Made by a program: the position numbers and the translations under genes
Notes under the pieces: generated by a model
What the model was told of the DNA's origin: nothing
The model's database searches: none
The model's input: only the letters and a program-made list of their open reading frames with translations
Origin: Phytohabitans flavus
GTDB taxonomy: Bacteria > Actinomycetota > Actinomycetes > Mycobacteriales > Micromonosporaceae
Reading direction: 5' to 3'
NCBI RefSeq assembly: GCF_011764545.1
Contig: NZ_AP022870.1
Coordinates: 1,658,001-1,722,000 of the forward strand
DNA length: 64,000 bases
Part shown: piece after piece, positions 47,462 to 56,439 of the stretch
Position numbering within the stretch: position 1 is the first letter of the stretch
Layout: each line of letters starts with the position of its first letter

Positions 47462-49779
47462 GCATTCCGCGTGCACCGGTCGGATGCGGGGGGTATCTAC
47501 TGTTTGGCGATGTCGTTCGCGCACACCGTCGCCGGCTTGGGCTCACGCAGGAAGGGCTGGCCACGGCTTCAGGATTGAGCGTGCGCAACATCCGGGCCAT
47601 CGAGAGCGGCCAGGTGACCAGTCCGCGACAGGCGACCGTGCGCTTGCTGGCGACGGCGTTCCGTCTGGAGGGTTTGGACCGGAAACGGTTCTACGCCGCG
47701 ATCGCCGAGCCGGCCCCCATCCCGACCGGGGGTGTAGCGCTCCTAGCCGGCCGCTCCATTCCGGCCCAGCTACCCGGCGACGTGAGCCACTTCGTCGGTC
47801 GCGAGGACCAGCTCCACGAGCTGGACGCGTTGCTTGAGCCACCGGGCGACGCCGGGACCGGGACGGTGATAGTCACGGTCGGGGGCACCGCCGGCGTCGG
47901 CAAGACCGCCCTGGCCGTGCACTGGGCGCACCGTGCTGCCGAGCGGTTCCCCGACGGTCAGCTCTACGTCAACCTGCGCGGCTTTGACCGCGACGACGAG
48001 GTGGTCGATCCCGCGGACGCGATCCGCGGCTTCCTCGATGTGCTCGGTGTCGAGCCACACCAGGTGCCGACCGAGCGCGACGCACAGGCGACGCTGTACC
48101 GCAGCCTGTCGGCGGGGCTGCGGCTGCTGATGATCCTGGACAACGCCCGCGACTCCGACCAGGTCCGCCCGTTGCTGGCCGGCGGCCCGGCCGTGCGTAC
48201 CGTCGTCACCAGCCGGAACCGGCTAACCGCCCTGGTCGCCGAGGTCGGCGCGCGGCCACTCGTGCTGGACCTGCCGGATCAGGCGGAGGCCGCCGCGCTG
48301 CTGCACCGCCGTATCGGCGTCGGATCGCAGGACGACGACGCCACCGAGGCGATCGTCGCGGTTTGCGGGCGGCAGCCGCTCGCGCTCGCGTTGGTCGCGG
48401 CGCGGATCCGGCAGACCGGGTTCCCGCTCGCAACGGTCGCCGCCGAACTGCGCCACCCCAGCTCCGCCGCCCTCGACGGGGTGTGGGTGGTGTTCTCCTG
48501 GTCGTACCGCGTCCTCGACCCGTTTGCCGCCCGACTGTTCCGCCTGCTAGGGCTCACGGCCGGCGTCGACATCGGCACTGACGCGGTGACCGCGCTGGCC
48601 GGGGTCACTGGCGAGGAGGCCCGCCGGACGCTGCGCGAACTCACCGACGCCAGCCTGCTCACCGAGCACGCACCAGGCCGCTACCACCTTCCCGGCCTGC
48701 TGCGCGTCTACGCCGCCCAGCTCGCCCACCGGACCGACACCGAGGAGGACCGCCGGGCCGCGCTCACCCGGCTGCTCGACCACTACACGTACACCGCGTA
48801 CCAGGCGGACCGGGTACTGAACCCGACACGCGCCCCGATACCGATGGGGTCGGGCGTCGCCGCCGACGGCACCGGACCGGCGGCACCGCCCGACGTCGGG
48901 GCGGCGCTGGCGTGGTTGGCCGCCGAGCGGGCGGTGCTGCTGTCCACCCTGCGCCAGGCCCGCGACGCCGGGCTGGACCGGCACGCCTGGCAGCTGGGCT
49001 GGGCCTTGGACTCGTTCCTTTACGAGCACCGCCACTGGCACGACGAGGGCGCCGCCTGGGCGGTGGCGCTGCGGGCGGCCACGGCGTTGATGGACCGCCA
49101 GGCCGTGGCGCACGCGCACCGCTTCCTGGGCGTGGTCGCCGGCCGCCTCGACCGGTTCGCCGAAGCGCACGACCACATGCGTCGAGCAGTCGAGATGAGC
49201 CGGGCGGCTGGCGACCGACCCGGTGAGGCGGAGACCGAGTACGTGCTCTCCTACGTGTGCTGGTTGCAGGCCGACCATGAGCGCGCGTTGCACCATGCGC
49301 AGCGGTCGCTAGCGCTGTGGGTGGCCCTCGACCACCCCGTCTGGGAGGGGAAGGCGAGTAACGCGGTCGGCTGGTACCACGCCCAACTCGGTGCCCCGCA
49401 CCTGGCACTGCCGTACCACGAGCGCGCGGTCGCGCTGCAGCGGCGAGCCGGGGACCGGGCGAACGAAGCCGTCGCCCACGACGCCCTGGGCCGGGCCAAC
49501 CACAATCTGGGGTACCACGAAGCCGCGGCCGAACACTACGACCACGGGCTGCGTTTGGCGCGGGACCTGGCCGATCCGATCCTGGAGGCCCAGCTGAACA
49601 GTCATCTGGGGGACACCTACCAGGCCATCGGCGACAGCGCCTCGGCCAGGGAACGGTGGGAGGAGGCGTACAAGGCCCTGATGAACGCCGGTCACCCGCT
49701 GGTGGGCGACGTCGCCCGGAAGCTCCAAACGGTGTGGGGTTCAAATTCGCGGTGGAGCCCTCGTATCGAGGCGCCGTGA
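47452..49779 (+). CDS. STAND regulator: XRE HTH, NB-ARC ATPase, TPR
   Basis: The 775-residue protein has an N-terminal Cro/C1-type HTH (DVVRAHRRRLGLTQEGLATA, SVRNIRAIESGQVTSPRQAT), then an NB-ARC-type NTPase with Walker A TVGGTAGVGKTALAVHWAHR and Walker B RLLMILDNARDSDQVRPLLA, the sensor VVTSRNRLTALVAEVGARPL and GRQPLALALVAARIRQTG. From residue about 560 to the end TPR helices follow (QAVAHAHRFLGVVAGRLDRF, LAYDALG-like AHDALGRANHNLGYHEAAAE). This is the architecture of AfsR-like regulators of secondary metabolism or development without the BTAD domain. The exact start is unsure because the first 18 residues before the HTH are poor. Confidence 0.88.
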   Translation: MAACIPRAPVGCGGYLLFGDVVRAHRRRLGLTQEGLATASGLSVRNIRAIESGQVTSPRQATVRLLATAFRLEGLDRKRFYAAIAEPAPIPTGGVALLAGRSIPAQLPGDVSHFVGREDQLHELDALLEPPGDAGTGTVIVTVGGTAGVGKTALAVHWAHRAAERFPDGQLYVNLRGFDRDDEVVDPADAIRGFLDVLGVEPHQVPTERDAQATLYRSLSAGLRLLMILDNARDSDQVRPLLAGGPAVRTVVTSRNRLTALVAEVGARPLVLDLPDQAEAAALLHRRIGVGSQDDDATEAIVAVCGRQPLALALVAARIRQTGFPLATVAAELRHPSSAALDGVWVVFSWSYRVLDPFAARLFRLLGLTAGVDIGTDAVTALAGVTGEEARRTLRELTDASLLTEHAPGRYHLPGLLRVYAAQLAHRTDTEEDRRAALTRLLDHYTYTAYQADRVLNPTRAPIPMGSGVAADGTGPAAPPDVGAALAWLAAERAVLLSTLRQARDAGLDRHAWQLGWALDSFLYEHRHWHDEGAAWAVALRAATALMDRQAVAHAHRFLGVVAGRLDRFAEAHDHMRRAVEMSRAAGDRPGEAETEYVLSYVCWLQADHERALHHAQRSLALWVALDHPVWEGKASNAVGWYHAQLGAPHLALPYHERAVALQRRAGDRANEAVAHDALGRANHNLGYHEAAAEHYDHGLRLARDLADPILEAQLNSHLGDTYQAIGDSASARERWEEAYKALMNAGHPLVGDVARKLQTVWGSNSRWSPRIEAP

Positions 49780-49921
49780 GCGTGCCCCGCCACCGTCGAG
49801 ATCAGGTACGGGTTCGTAGCTGCGTCACCCCTCGCCAACCAATGCGCTCCCCGACGCCGCCTCGCCAAAGCCGGACCGATCGCTGGTCGGGCCTTGCCCC
49901 GAGACGCTGCTGGTCACGGCG

Positions 49922-50071
49922 ATGGAACAGATCACGGCGGCCATCCCGACCGCCTCGCAGGTGAAGTCGAAGATGGCCGCCCTCGACCCGGCGTTCGACC
50001 CGCTCAGCTACGGCTTCCGCGACTTTCTCGCCCAGCTCGGCCACCGTGTCCGCACGCGTCCACGACCGTGA
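49922..50071 (+). pseudogene. LOTUS (OST-HTH)-like fragment
   Basis: A 49-codon piece reads MEQITAAIPTASQVKSKMAA and LDPAFDPLSYGFRDFLAQLG, the pattern of the C-terminal OST-HTH/LOTUS module of NYN proteins. It has no NYN domain beside it. The sequence from 49780 to 49921 has no gene character. Confidence 0.4.
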
Positions 50072-50480
50072 CGTCCGCCCCGGCCACCAGCTGCGCCAAG
50101 CCCTCTGTGCACGACGCGGCGTCGACGACCACAGGCAGGGCGCCGTCGCCGGTGGCGCGCAGCAATGCCTCGCGCGCGCGTTCCCGCATCGTGGCGTACC
50201 CCTCGGTGAGCCCCTTCGACTTCCACGGCGTGCCGCAGCACAGCGATCCGATCGTCTCCGGCACCCGGATCGGCACGCTGGCCCGTGCGCAGAGGGCCAG
50301 GAAAGCGGCACGCACACCCGAGTCCCCGAACATCGCCGACGTGCACGAGGGAAAGTAGACCGCCTGCGCATCGTCGGACGCGACGCGCCGCCGGCGGCCC
50401 ACTGCGAAGGCAGTGGGCGGCCGGCTCGACATCGGAAACATGGTCGCGGGCGGTCCCGGCTTTGATGGAATTCGCCAGCG
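50072..50480 (-). pseudogene. Remnant of an Fe-S oxidoreductase (CCG domain, D-lactate dehydrogenase type)
   Basis: The frame shows AQAVYFPSCTSAMFGDSG, VPETIGSLCCGTPWKSKGLT (the Cys-Cys-Gly ligand motif), then PVVVDAASCTEGLAQLVAGA and DVTVVDA. This is the C-terminal cysteine-rich cluster-binding half of glycolate/D-lactate oxidase-type proteins. The flavin part and both ends are missing, and the remaining frame drifts into arginine-rich sequence. Confidence 0.65.
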
Positions 50481-50484
50481 CGGA

Positions 50485-50997
50485 TCAGTAGTTCGGGGTG
50501 ATGCCTTCGTATCTCGTGCCCACGCCCGTGTCACAGGCGGCGAAGACGAGGGAGCTGACGTTGGCGTCGTAGAGAACGTTCGTCCAGACCGTGGCGTTCG
50601 TCGCGCCGTACGGGACTTGCTTGGATAGGTTCTCGCCGTCCGAGTTGCGGTGAATCGTCACCGAGCAGCCAAACTGGTCTTGGTCTGGGCCCCATGCGGC
50701 GCGAATGCGCCCCCAGACTGTGCGACAGTTCGGGCTGTAACGCAGGTCGACATATGGCCCATCTACTCTGCCGGTGTGGATATTCCTCATCCGGACGGTA
50801 TACACCGACCGCGCATCGTTACCGCAGGACGGGCCGAGGACGTCCGGGTCAACATTGTCACAGTTCGATTGGTCGCCGGGGGTTATCCAATTGCAGACGG
50901 CGGCTTGCGCCGGAGTTGCGGAACCGACGATGGTGGCGGTGGTGGCCATCGCGCTGAGTGCAAGCACACCGAGCGCGGCCTTGAGGCGTGAGTACAT
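50485..50997 (-). CDS. Secreted DUF2690 protein
   Basis: The 170-residue protein has a signal peptide (MYSRLKAALGVLALSAMATT ... PAQA-AV) and a mature domain with several cysteines and the DUF2690 pattern: CDNVDPDVLGPSCGNDARSV, GPYVDLRYSPNCRTVWGRIR and AWGPDQDQFGCSVTIHRNSD. The domain's function is not established; in actinomycetes it is found alone or fused to helix-turn-helix regulators. A single-gene unit in an otherwise decayed region. Confidence 0.88.
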   Translation of the reverse strand: MYSRLKAALGVLALSAMATTATIVGSATPAQAAVCNWITPGDQSNCDNVDPDVLGPSCGNDARSVYTVRMRNIHTGRVDGPYVDLRYSPNCRTVWGRIRAAWGPDQDQFGCSVTIHRNSDGENLSKQVPYGATNATVWTNVLYDANVSSLVFAACDTGVGTRYEGITPNY

Positions 50998-51780
50998 GGA
51001 GCTCGCTTTCTTCTCTGGCTCACGTCGTGGGCAGCACTCGTGAGCAACACAGCGTGGCTATTGGCGGATGGACGTCGTGAATTGCCGTCGAGCGTCTCCC
51101 ACCCACTGGTCGAGTGCGATCGTGGCTCTGCGTTACTTCTAGCGCCCCGGGCATTTGACCGGAACGGCGAACGGGATACATCGAACAAAATCCGACTCAA
51201 CCGCTGGTCGCAGCTTTGTTCGACGCGAACGTCGAACATTAGCGATGAGGCCTCCTACTCGATCCCGGCGCCAGGTGCTGGGCGTCGGCGCCGCCACAGC
51301 CGCACCGGCCGCTGCCCAACGGGCATGAGGCTTCGCTCTGGCTCAGCCACGTTCCGCTCGCCAATCTCGCCGGCATCCTCGGGTGGCGGGTATCCTGAAG
51401 CCGCCGGTCTGACGCGGTACGGCAGCGAAGTACAGCAACGCCAGCAACCGAACCAGGCTGGACGGAATCAGACCTCCCGCCCACCGTTCTCGCGGACCTG
51501 TTCGGCATCCACCCCGGCACAGCCCATCGATGGACCCAATTCGCAAGCAACAGCTGGTCTGACTACATCGCAGCCAATCCCTGAACCTCGATCGCGCCGC
51601 AGTTGGCTCCACCCCACGCGGCCGCGACGCCGAACAGGAAGGCTGCGGCGACGTCAGCATTGGGCCGCTGAGTCACTCTCCGTAGACCTCGACCGTGATA
51701 GCCAGCGACACGATGGATTGCATGCCCGACGCGACGGCACCGCCAACGGCCAATCAGAGGCAGGACCAAGGGGCGCTCAG
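50998..51780. other. Decayed region before NTF2-like gene
   Basis: No intact gene. The integrase-like remnant at 51460-51584 is listed separately. An open plus-strand frame from 51040 runs into the NTF2-like gene but reads as Ser/Arg-rich noise before 51781. Confidence 0.45.
51460..51584 (+). pseudogene. Integrase-like C-terminal remnant
   Basis: About 40 codons read WTESDLPPTVLADLFGIHPG and TAHRWTQFASNSWSDYIAAN before a TGA at 51582. This matches the conserved last part of phage-integrase-type proteins widespread in actinobacteria (LA-x-x-LGIH-x-x-TA-x-RW). The rest is lost. Confidence 0.5.
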
Positions 51781-52059
51781 ATGCTCTACCAGAGCCCGGC
51801 TGACTTTTGCGCCAAGTACGCCAAGGTGCGCAACCGCGACAAAGCTGGCGGATTCGGTGAGATGTCCACACTGGACAAGGTGACCGTCGTCAGCGAGACC
51901 TCAGACACGGCGCGGGTCGAGGCGCTCTGGTACACATCTGGCCACGACCCGGATTCCGGGTACTACGACGCTTTTGAGCGCGTCGCCTTCGTCCTGGTCA
52001 AGCGGCACGACGGGTGGCGCCTGCACTCCGAAGAAAATCTCGGCTACGAGGACAACTGA
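51781..52059 (+). CDS. NTF2-like small protein, possibly N-truncated
   Basis: From ATG 51781 the 92 residues form a plausible cystatin/NTF2-like half: FCAKYAKVRNRDKAGGFGEM, VTVVSETSDTARVEALWYTS, then VAFVLVKRHDGWRLHSEENL. This is the beta-rich end of DUF4878/Mce-associated-like domains. No ribosome site precedes the ATG and no signal peptide is visible, so it may be the C-terminal part of a secreted or membrane-anchored protein whose start decayed. Confidence 0.5.
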   Translation: MLYQSPADFCAKYAKVRNRDKAGGFGEMSTLDKVTVVSETSDTARVEALWYTSGHDPDSGYYDAFERVAFVLVKRHDGWRLHSEENLGYEDN

Positions 52060-52404
52060 TTACTGAAGGAGGGCGCCGCGCTCATGCAGCCGCGATCCGC
52101 GCGGGCGAAGCGCGGGCCATGCCAAGGCAGAGGGCGCCCTCGTCGCCTACGACGAGGGCGCAGGTTGGCGCCTGGCAATAGCGGTTGGCCTACCGGTCGG
52201 CTGACCTACCGGTACGCGTCTGCGTTCCCATGTTCGGCGCGACCCCGGCGTGTCCCGTTGAACATGGGAACGTCGGTCTGGCGGTGGATGCGGTAGAAAT
52301 CGTTGGTCGCTGGCGCCCGCCATCGCGATAAGCATTTGGGGTCGCGGCGGCGGGTCCGGCGTCGCGCCAGCCTCCACCTACCGGTAGCCCCCGGACCGGG
52401 CGGC
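52060..52404. other. Gap without a supported gene
   Basis: About 345 bases; a few short arginine-rich frames only. Confidence 0.4.
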
Positions 52405-52641
52405 TCAGTGGGCAGCATCTGGGTGGCCTGGCATCCCGGATCCACCGCTGCTGCTGCCGGAAGCGCCGCCGGCCATACCGGATCCGTCGTCCTCGGTGAC
52501 GATGTCAGGCTTCGAGGTGGAATCACCTGGCGCCGGTACTTCCGTATCGGCGGTCACCTGGATCAGCCGGGCCTGTCCGGCCTCGTCCTCGGCGTGCTCT
52601 GCATCGACCGGCTGTTTACCCTGACGTGCCCGATATCCCAT
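52405..52641 (-). CDS. Small hypothetical protein, low-complexity C-terminus
   Basis: The 78-codon frame starts GYRARQGKQPVDAEHAEDEA and continues with ALIQ-type hydrophobic steps into a Gly/Ser-rich tail (GMAGGASGSSSGGSGMPGHP). It has no recognisable domain and no good ribosome site. The acidic N-terminal composition differs from the arginine-rich shadows around it, so it may be real. The gap to msrB (52642-52916) holds no gene. Confidence 0.3.
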   Translation of the reverse strand: MGYRARQGKQPVDAEHAEDEAGQARLIQVTADTEVPAPGDSTSKPDIVTEDDGSGMAGGASGSSSGGSGMPGHPDAAH

Positions 52642-52916
52642 GCGCCCGTGATACCCCGCATTAACGATCGGAAACCGTGGGCGTAGTCCATCCCAGCGTG
52701 GTTGTGACCTGCGATGGTCTTCAGCGCGGATTCCCGTAGCACAGCGGCATGACCAGCAAACCGGCCACCGCTTCCGCGATACCAGCTTGGCCGAGGCGGC
52801 CTGAGATCGTGATTAGTGAACCGGAGGCGGGGTATGCGGCTGAGAAACCGTCACCAACAAGCGGCCGGTAGCACCGGCTGATTCTTGCCAACGAAACTGA
52901 TCCGGGAGGAACCATA

Positions 52917-53378
52917 GTGTCACACGAGTATCGCAAGGATCCCGAGGCAATCTCTCGGCTGTCGCGGGAGCAATATCAAGTTACACAGGAAGAGGGGACG
53001 GAGCCCCCCTTCAACAACGCCTACTGGGACAACAAGGAGCCCGGACTCTACGTCGACATCGTATCCGGTGAACCCCTGTTCTCGTCCGTGAACAAGTACG
53101 ACAGCGGTACCGGCTGGCCGAGTTTCACCAAGCCGGTCGAACCGGAGAACGTGGTCGCGGTTCAAGACTCGAGTCTCGGCACGATCCGCACGGAGGTCCG
53201 CTCGGCGCACGGGGACAGCCACCTTGGGCACGTGTTTGACGACGGTCCCGCGGAGGCGGGTGGTTTGCGCTACTGCCTGAACTCGGCCGCACTTCGGTTC
53301 ATCGGGCGCGACGACCTCGAGCGCGAGGGCTATGGCGAATACCGCAGAACCTTCGAATCCTCAGGGAGTGTCGAGTAG
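52917..53378 (+). CDS. msrB: Peptide-methionine (R)-S-oxide reductase
   Basis: The 153-residue MsrB reduces methionine R-sulfoxide in proteins. The family pattern is complete: [60 protein letters not shown], and the catalytic cysteine in [18 protein letters not shown]. The two Cys-x-x-Cys pairs that bind zinc in many MsrB proteins are absent, so this is the metal-free form; the recycling partner Cys is not obvious. GGGAGGAACC precedes the start (GTG 52917). Confidence 0.93.
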   Translation: MSHEYRKDPEAISRLSREQYQVTQEEGTEPPFNNAYWDNKEPGLYVDIVSGEPLFSSVNKYDSGTGWPSFTKPVEPENVVAVQDSSLGTIRTEVRSAHGDSHLGHVFDDGPAEAGGLRYCLNSAALRFIGRDDLEREGYGEYRRTFESSGSVE

Positions 53379-53880
53379 TCCTGCCGCTGCTTCGGGTTGG
53401 CTGGCCGCGTGCGGCGCGTGGCATCGCCTAGCCTTCACCCTGTCACCGCCATCCCACCGGGGACAGCCCCCACTTGTGCGGGTAGGCGGGCACCGCGACG
53501 GTCCGGTCCGGCAACGTCCGGTACGTAGCCGCGTCCAACTACGGCGCCGAACGGCTGGACCAGGCGCTGGAAGACCGCGGCTGCCAACGGCTGGGTGCCG
53601 TTCGTCGCCTTGCCGACCCACTACAACCCTGGTCGAGCGGGAGGCGGTCGGCCCATGCGACTGGAGTACTAGGGCTGGGTGGGCGAGCGGCGGCGCCTGC
53701 CGTCACCCCATGAGGGGTCAGGCGGGACCCGGATCGTCGATCCGGCCGGCCGGGCCGGGCTTGGAGCCGTAGCGCTGCCGGAAGGCTGCGGTGAAGATCA
53801 ACACGCCGATTCGAACCGGCGGCGCCACCTGCGTGGTACGACTCCTAATACGGTGCAGGACGGGCAGAACGGGCGAGCTG
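53379..53880. other. Gap with aldo/keto reductase remnant
   Basis: About 500 bases without an intact gene; the decayed reductase piece is listed separately. The right end carries the promoter and ribosome site of ltrA. Confidence 0.45.
53500..53660 (+). pseudogene. Aldo/keto reductase remnant
   Basis: The sequence VRSGNVRYVAASNYGAERLD and QALE matches the RYVG-x-SN-x-x-A-x-x-L segment of aldo/keto reductases. A few bases later, in other frames, VPFVALPTHYN and LVEREAV follow, the next conserved segment (LQ-x-x-YNL-x-x-R). Two frame changes in 160 bases and missing ends show decay. Confidence 0.55.
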
Positions 53881-55083
53881 ATGACGGCACGTAGGGCGGA
53901 AGCGCTACTACGCAAGCCGGGGCAACCGCGAGGAATCAGCTACCTGGAGCTCTTCTTCGACCTGGTGTTCGTCTTCGGGCTTACTCGGCTTTCCCAATGG
54001 CTCCTCGAGGACTTCACGTCTCGGCGGCATGTTGCCGTGGCGACCCAGATGGTGCTGTTGCTGCTGGCCCTGATGATGGTCTGGGTGTCGACGGCATCGA
54101 TCACCGACCTGTACGACCAGCGGCGGCCAGTGATCCAGTTGGTGGTCGCGGGGGCCATGTTCGGCGCCCTGGTGATGGCGGTCACGCTGCCCGAGGCGTT
54201 CGGCTCGGAGGGCCTGGAGTTCGCCGGTGCGTACGTCGCGATCCATATCGGCCGTGGCCTCGTACTCGTGCCCGCTCTGCGGGGCCACGAAGTCCAGCGC
54301 CGAGCGGCGGGCGTAATGCTGTGGTACGCAGTCTCCGCTGTGCCGTGGATCGTCGGGGCGGCATCTCCGGAGATTTCAACGCGTGCAGCGTTGTGGGCGC
54401 TGGCCTTGGCCATCGAGTACCTGGGAGCGGCGCTGTTCTATCCCGCGCCGTGGGTTCACCGCCCGACCCCGGCACGGTGGTCCATTGGGGCGGAGCACAT
54501 CGCCGAGCGCTACCTGCAGTTCTTCATCATCGCCCTCGGCGAGTTGATCGCGGTCACCGGTGCCACTGACGGCGCGAAGTACTTGGCAAGCGGTGGCGCC
54601 GCTGCGGGGTTCTTTCTGGCGTTCGCAACCACCGTGCTGCTTTGGCGGACGTATCTCTACCGGGCTGGCGCGTTGCTGCACGCCGCCATCGCGGCGGCTC
54701 CCGTGCCGGCCCGTATCGTCCGCCGGACGCTGCTCGCTCACGTGATCATGGTGGGCGGCGTCGTCGCCGCTGACGCCGGCTTCGAGCTGGCTATCTCGCA
54801 ACCGCTGGGGCACATCGATCCGACCTGGATCCCCCTCATCGTCGGCGGGCCTGTCGTGTTCCTGATCGGACGGGTCCTGTTCGGGTACACGATATTCGCC
54901 CGGGTTTCCCAGTCCCGGGTGATCGGGGCACTACTGCTTGCCGGCGCCTCGCCAGTGATGTTCTTCCTGCCGCCATTGGCCGTCGCCACCACGGTTACTC
55001 TTGTCCTGGCCAGCATCGCCTTTACCGATGTCGTCGTTGCCAGGGGACGCCCGCCCAAACCGCCGTCGCCACCCGGCGGATAG
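53881..55083 (+). CDS. ltrA: Low temperature requirement protein A (LtrA)
   Basis: The 400-residue membrane protein has about ten helices and the family's signatures: GISYLELFFDLVFVFGLTRL, HIGRGLVLVPALRGHEVQRR, then AEHIAERYLQFFIIALGELI (the ER-x-x-LF-x-I-x-LGE motif) and RTYLYRAGALL. LtrA was named from Listeria growth at low temperature; its biochemical role is unknown. ATG 53881 (MTARRAEALLRKPG) is chosen; an upstream in-frame start at 53791 adds a Cys/Arg-rich piece without coding character. It converges on the hydroxylase operon with a 13-bp gap. Confidence 0.9.
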   Translation: MTARRAEALLRKPGQPRGISYLELFFDLVFVFGLTRLSQWLLEDFTSRRHVAVATQMVLLLLALMMVWVSTASITDLYDQRRPVIQLVVAGAMFGALVMAVTLPEAFGSEGLEFAGAYVAIHIGRGLVLVPALRGHEVQRRAAGVMLWYAVSAVPWIVGAASPEISTRAALWALALAIEYLGAALFYPAPWVHRPTPARWSIGAEHIAERYLQFFIIALGELIAVTGATDGAKYLASGGAAAGFFLAFATTVLLWRTYLYRAGALLHAAIAAAPVPARIVRRTLLAHVIMVGGVVAADAGFELAISQPLGHIDPTWIPLIVGGPVVFLIGRVLFGYTIFARVSQSRVIGALLLAGASPVMFFLPPLAVATTVTLVLASIAFTDVVVARGRPPKPPSPPGG

Positions 55084-55096
55084 CCGTGTGCATCTG

Positions 55097-55615
55097 TCAG
55101 TCGACGCTTGAGTCGCATGTTCCGCCTTGGCGCCGTGCACGAGCCACCGACTTCACCGCCTCGACCATGTACTCGTACCCCGTGCACCGGCACAGGTTGC
55201 CGATCAGCGCCTTGCGGATGTCCTCCTCGTCAGGATCGTCGTGCGTGTCGAGAAGCTCCTGGGCGGCGAACAGGGCACCGGCCACACAGAATCCACACTG
55301 GAAGGCGTCTTCCTCCCACATCGCCTTCTGCAGCGGGCTGAGTTGTCCGGGCGGCGCGATGCCTTCGAGGGTCACGATCTCCGCACCGTCGGCACTGGCA
55401 GCGAGCAGGAGGCACGATTTGACGGCCTGCCCGTCGAGCTTGATGGTGCATGCACCGCAATCGCCGTTCATGCACCCCACCCGGGTGCCCTTCAGGTCGA
55501 GGTTGTCGCGGATCGCGTAAACGAGGAGCGTGCGGTCCTCACACACGAAGGTCCGGCGAGTGCCGTTGACCGTCACGCTGACGGTGCTCACGGGCGCGGG
55601 GGTCTGGTGGGTCAT
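55097..55615 (-). CDS. Molybdenum hydroxylase small subunit (2Fe-2S)
   Basis: The 172-residue protein holds two [2Fe-2S] clusters: a plant-type ferredoxin motif GTRVGCMNGDCGACTIKLDG with a fourth Cys in VKSCLLLAA, and a C-terminal four-helix cluster domain EDAFQCGFCVAGAL and GNLCRCTGYEYMVEAV. It passes electrons from the molybdenum centre to FAD in xanthine dehydrogenase-type enzymes. ATG 55615 overlaps the medium subunit stop; a longer frame is arginine-rich. Last gene of the three-gene operon. Confidence 0.95.
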   Translation of the reverse strand: MTHQTPAPVSTVSVTVNGTRRTFVCEDRTLLVYAIRDNLDLKGTRVGCMNGDCGACTIKLDGQAVKSCLLLAASADGAEIVTLEGIAPPGQLSPLQKAMWEEDAFQCGFCVAGALFAAQELLDTHDDPDEEDIRKALIGNLCRCTGYEYMVEAVKSVARARRQGGTCDSSVD

Positions 55616-56439
55616 GCGGACCCGGCTCTTTCGACGGCTCGGCGCGCCAGGACACCGGCGACGTGCTTGCGGTAGTGAGCGGGGGCTTGGGAGTCGTGCC
55701 ACGGGTCCTCGATAGCCTCGCGCACCGACTCAGTTAGGGCTGCGCCGTCCCAGCCGCCATCGACGCGGAACGCGGAAACGTCCACGCGGACCGGAACTGC
55801 TTGGGCGGCGCCGATGGTGACGTGCGCAGCGGAGTCGTCAATGACGGCCGAAGCGGTCACCACGGGCCAGCCGCTGGACGCGGCTTGCATCTTCAAGTAG
55901 CCGGTCGACGCTGGTGCGACCGGGATCCGCATCCCGGTCAGTAGCTCGGCCGGACCGAGCGCGGTCTTCTGCGCGTCGAGGAAGAACTCCCCCGCGGGAA
56001 TCTCCCGCGGACCGTCAGGGCCATGAGCGCACATCGACGCGCCGACGGCGACCAGCGCTCCGGGGACGTCCAAGCAGGGGCTGGCGTAGGCTGCCGAGCC
56101 GCCAAGCGTCCCGAGATTGAGGATCTGGCAGCCACCAGTCACGACGCCCGCGAGTTGTTGGAGCAGGACGCTGCTACCGGCAAGCCGCTCGGCGCGCAGG
56201 ACCGTTCCGTAGGTCACCATCGCGCCGATCTCGACGTGGTCGGTATGCACCGTGAGCTTGTCGATGCCGAGACCGCGGAGGTCGACGACGTCGCGGGCAC
56301 GCCGCTCGTTCCTGACCATCTGCGGGACAACCACGGTGCCGCCACCGATGACGACGCCCTCAGCACCGGCTCCCAGGAGCACCGCCGATGCTTCCTCGGC
56401 CGTGGTCGGGCGGTGGTATCGGATGTCGTATCGGATCAT
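55612..56439 (-). CDS. Molybdenum hydroxylase medium subunit (FAD)
   Basis: The 275-residue subunit has the FAD-binding fold of the CO dehydrogenase/xanthine dehydrogenase family: RYHRPTTAEEASAVLLGAGA, VVIGGGTVVVPQMV (pyrophosphate loop), CQILNLGTLGGSAAYASPC (second FAD motif) and the CO_deh_flav_C end. It overlaps both neighbours by ATGA. Confidence 0.93.
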   Translation of the reverse strand: MIRYDIRYHRPTTAEEASAVLLGAGAEGVVIGGGTVVVPQMVRNERRARDVVDLRGLGIDKLTVHTDHVEIGAMVTYGTVLRAERLAGSSVLLQQLAGVVTGGCQILNLGTLGGSAAYASPCLDVPGALVAVGASMCAHGPDGPREIPAGEFFLDAQKTALGPAELLTGMRIPVAPASTGYLKMQAASSGWPVVTASAVIDDSAAHVTIGAAQAVPVRVDVSAFRVDGGWDGAALTESVREAIEDPWHDSQAPAHYRKHVAGVLARRAVERAGSA

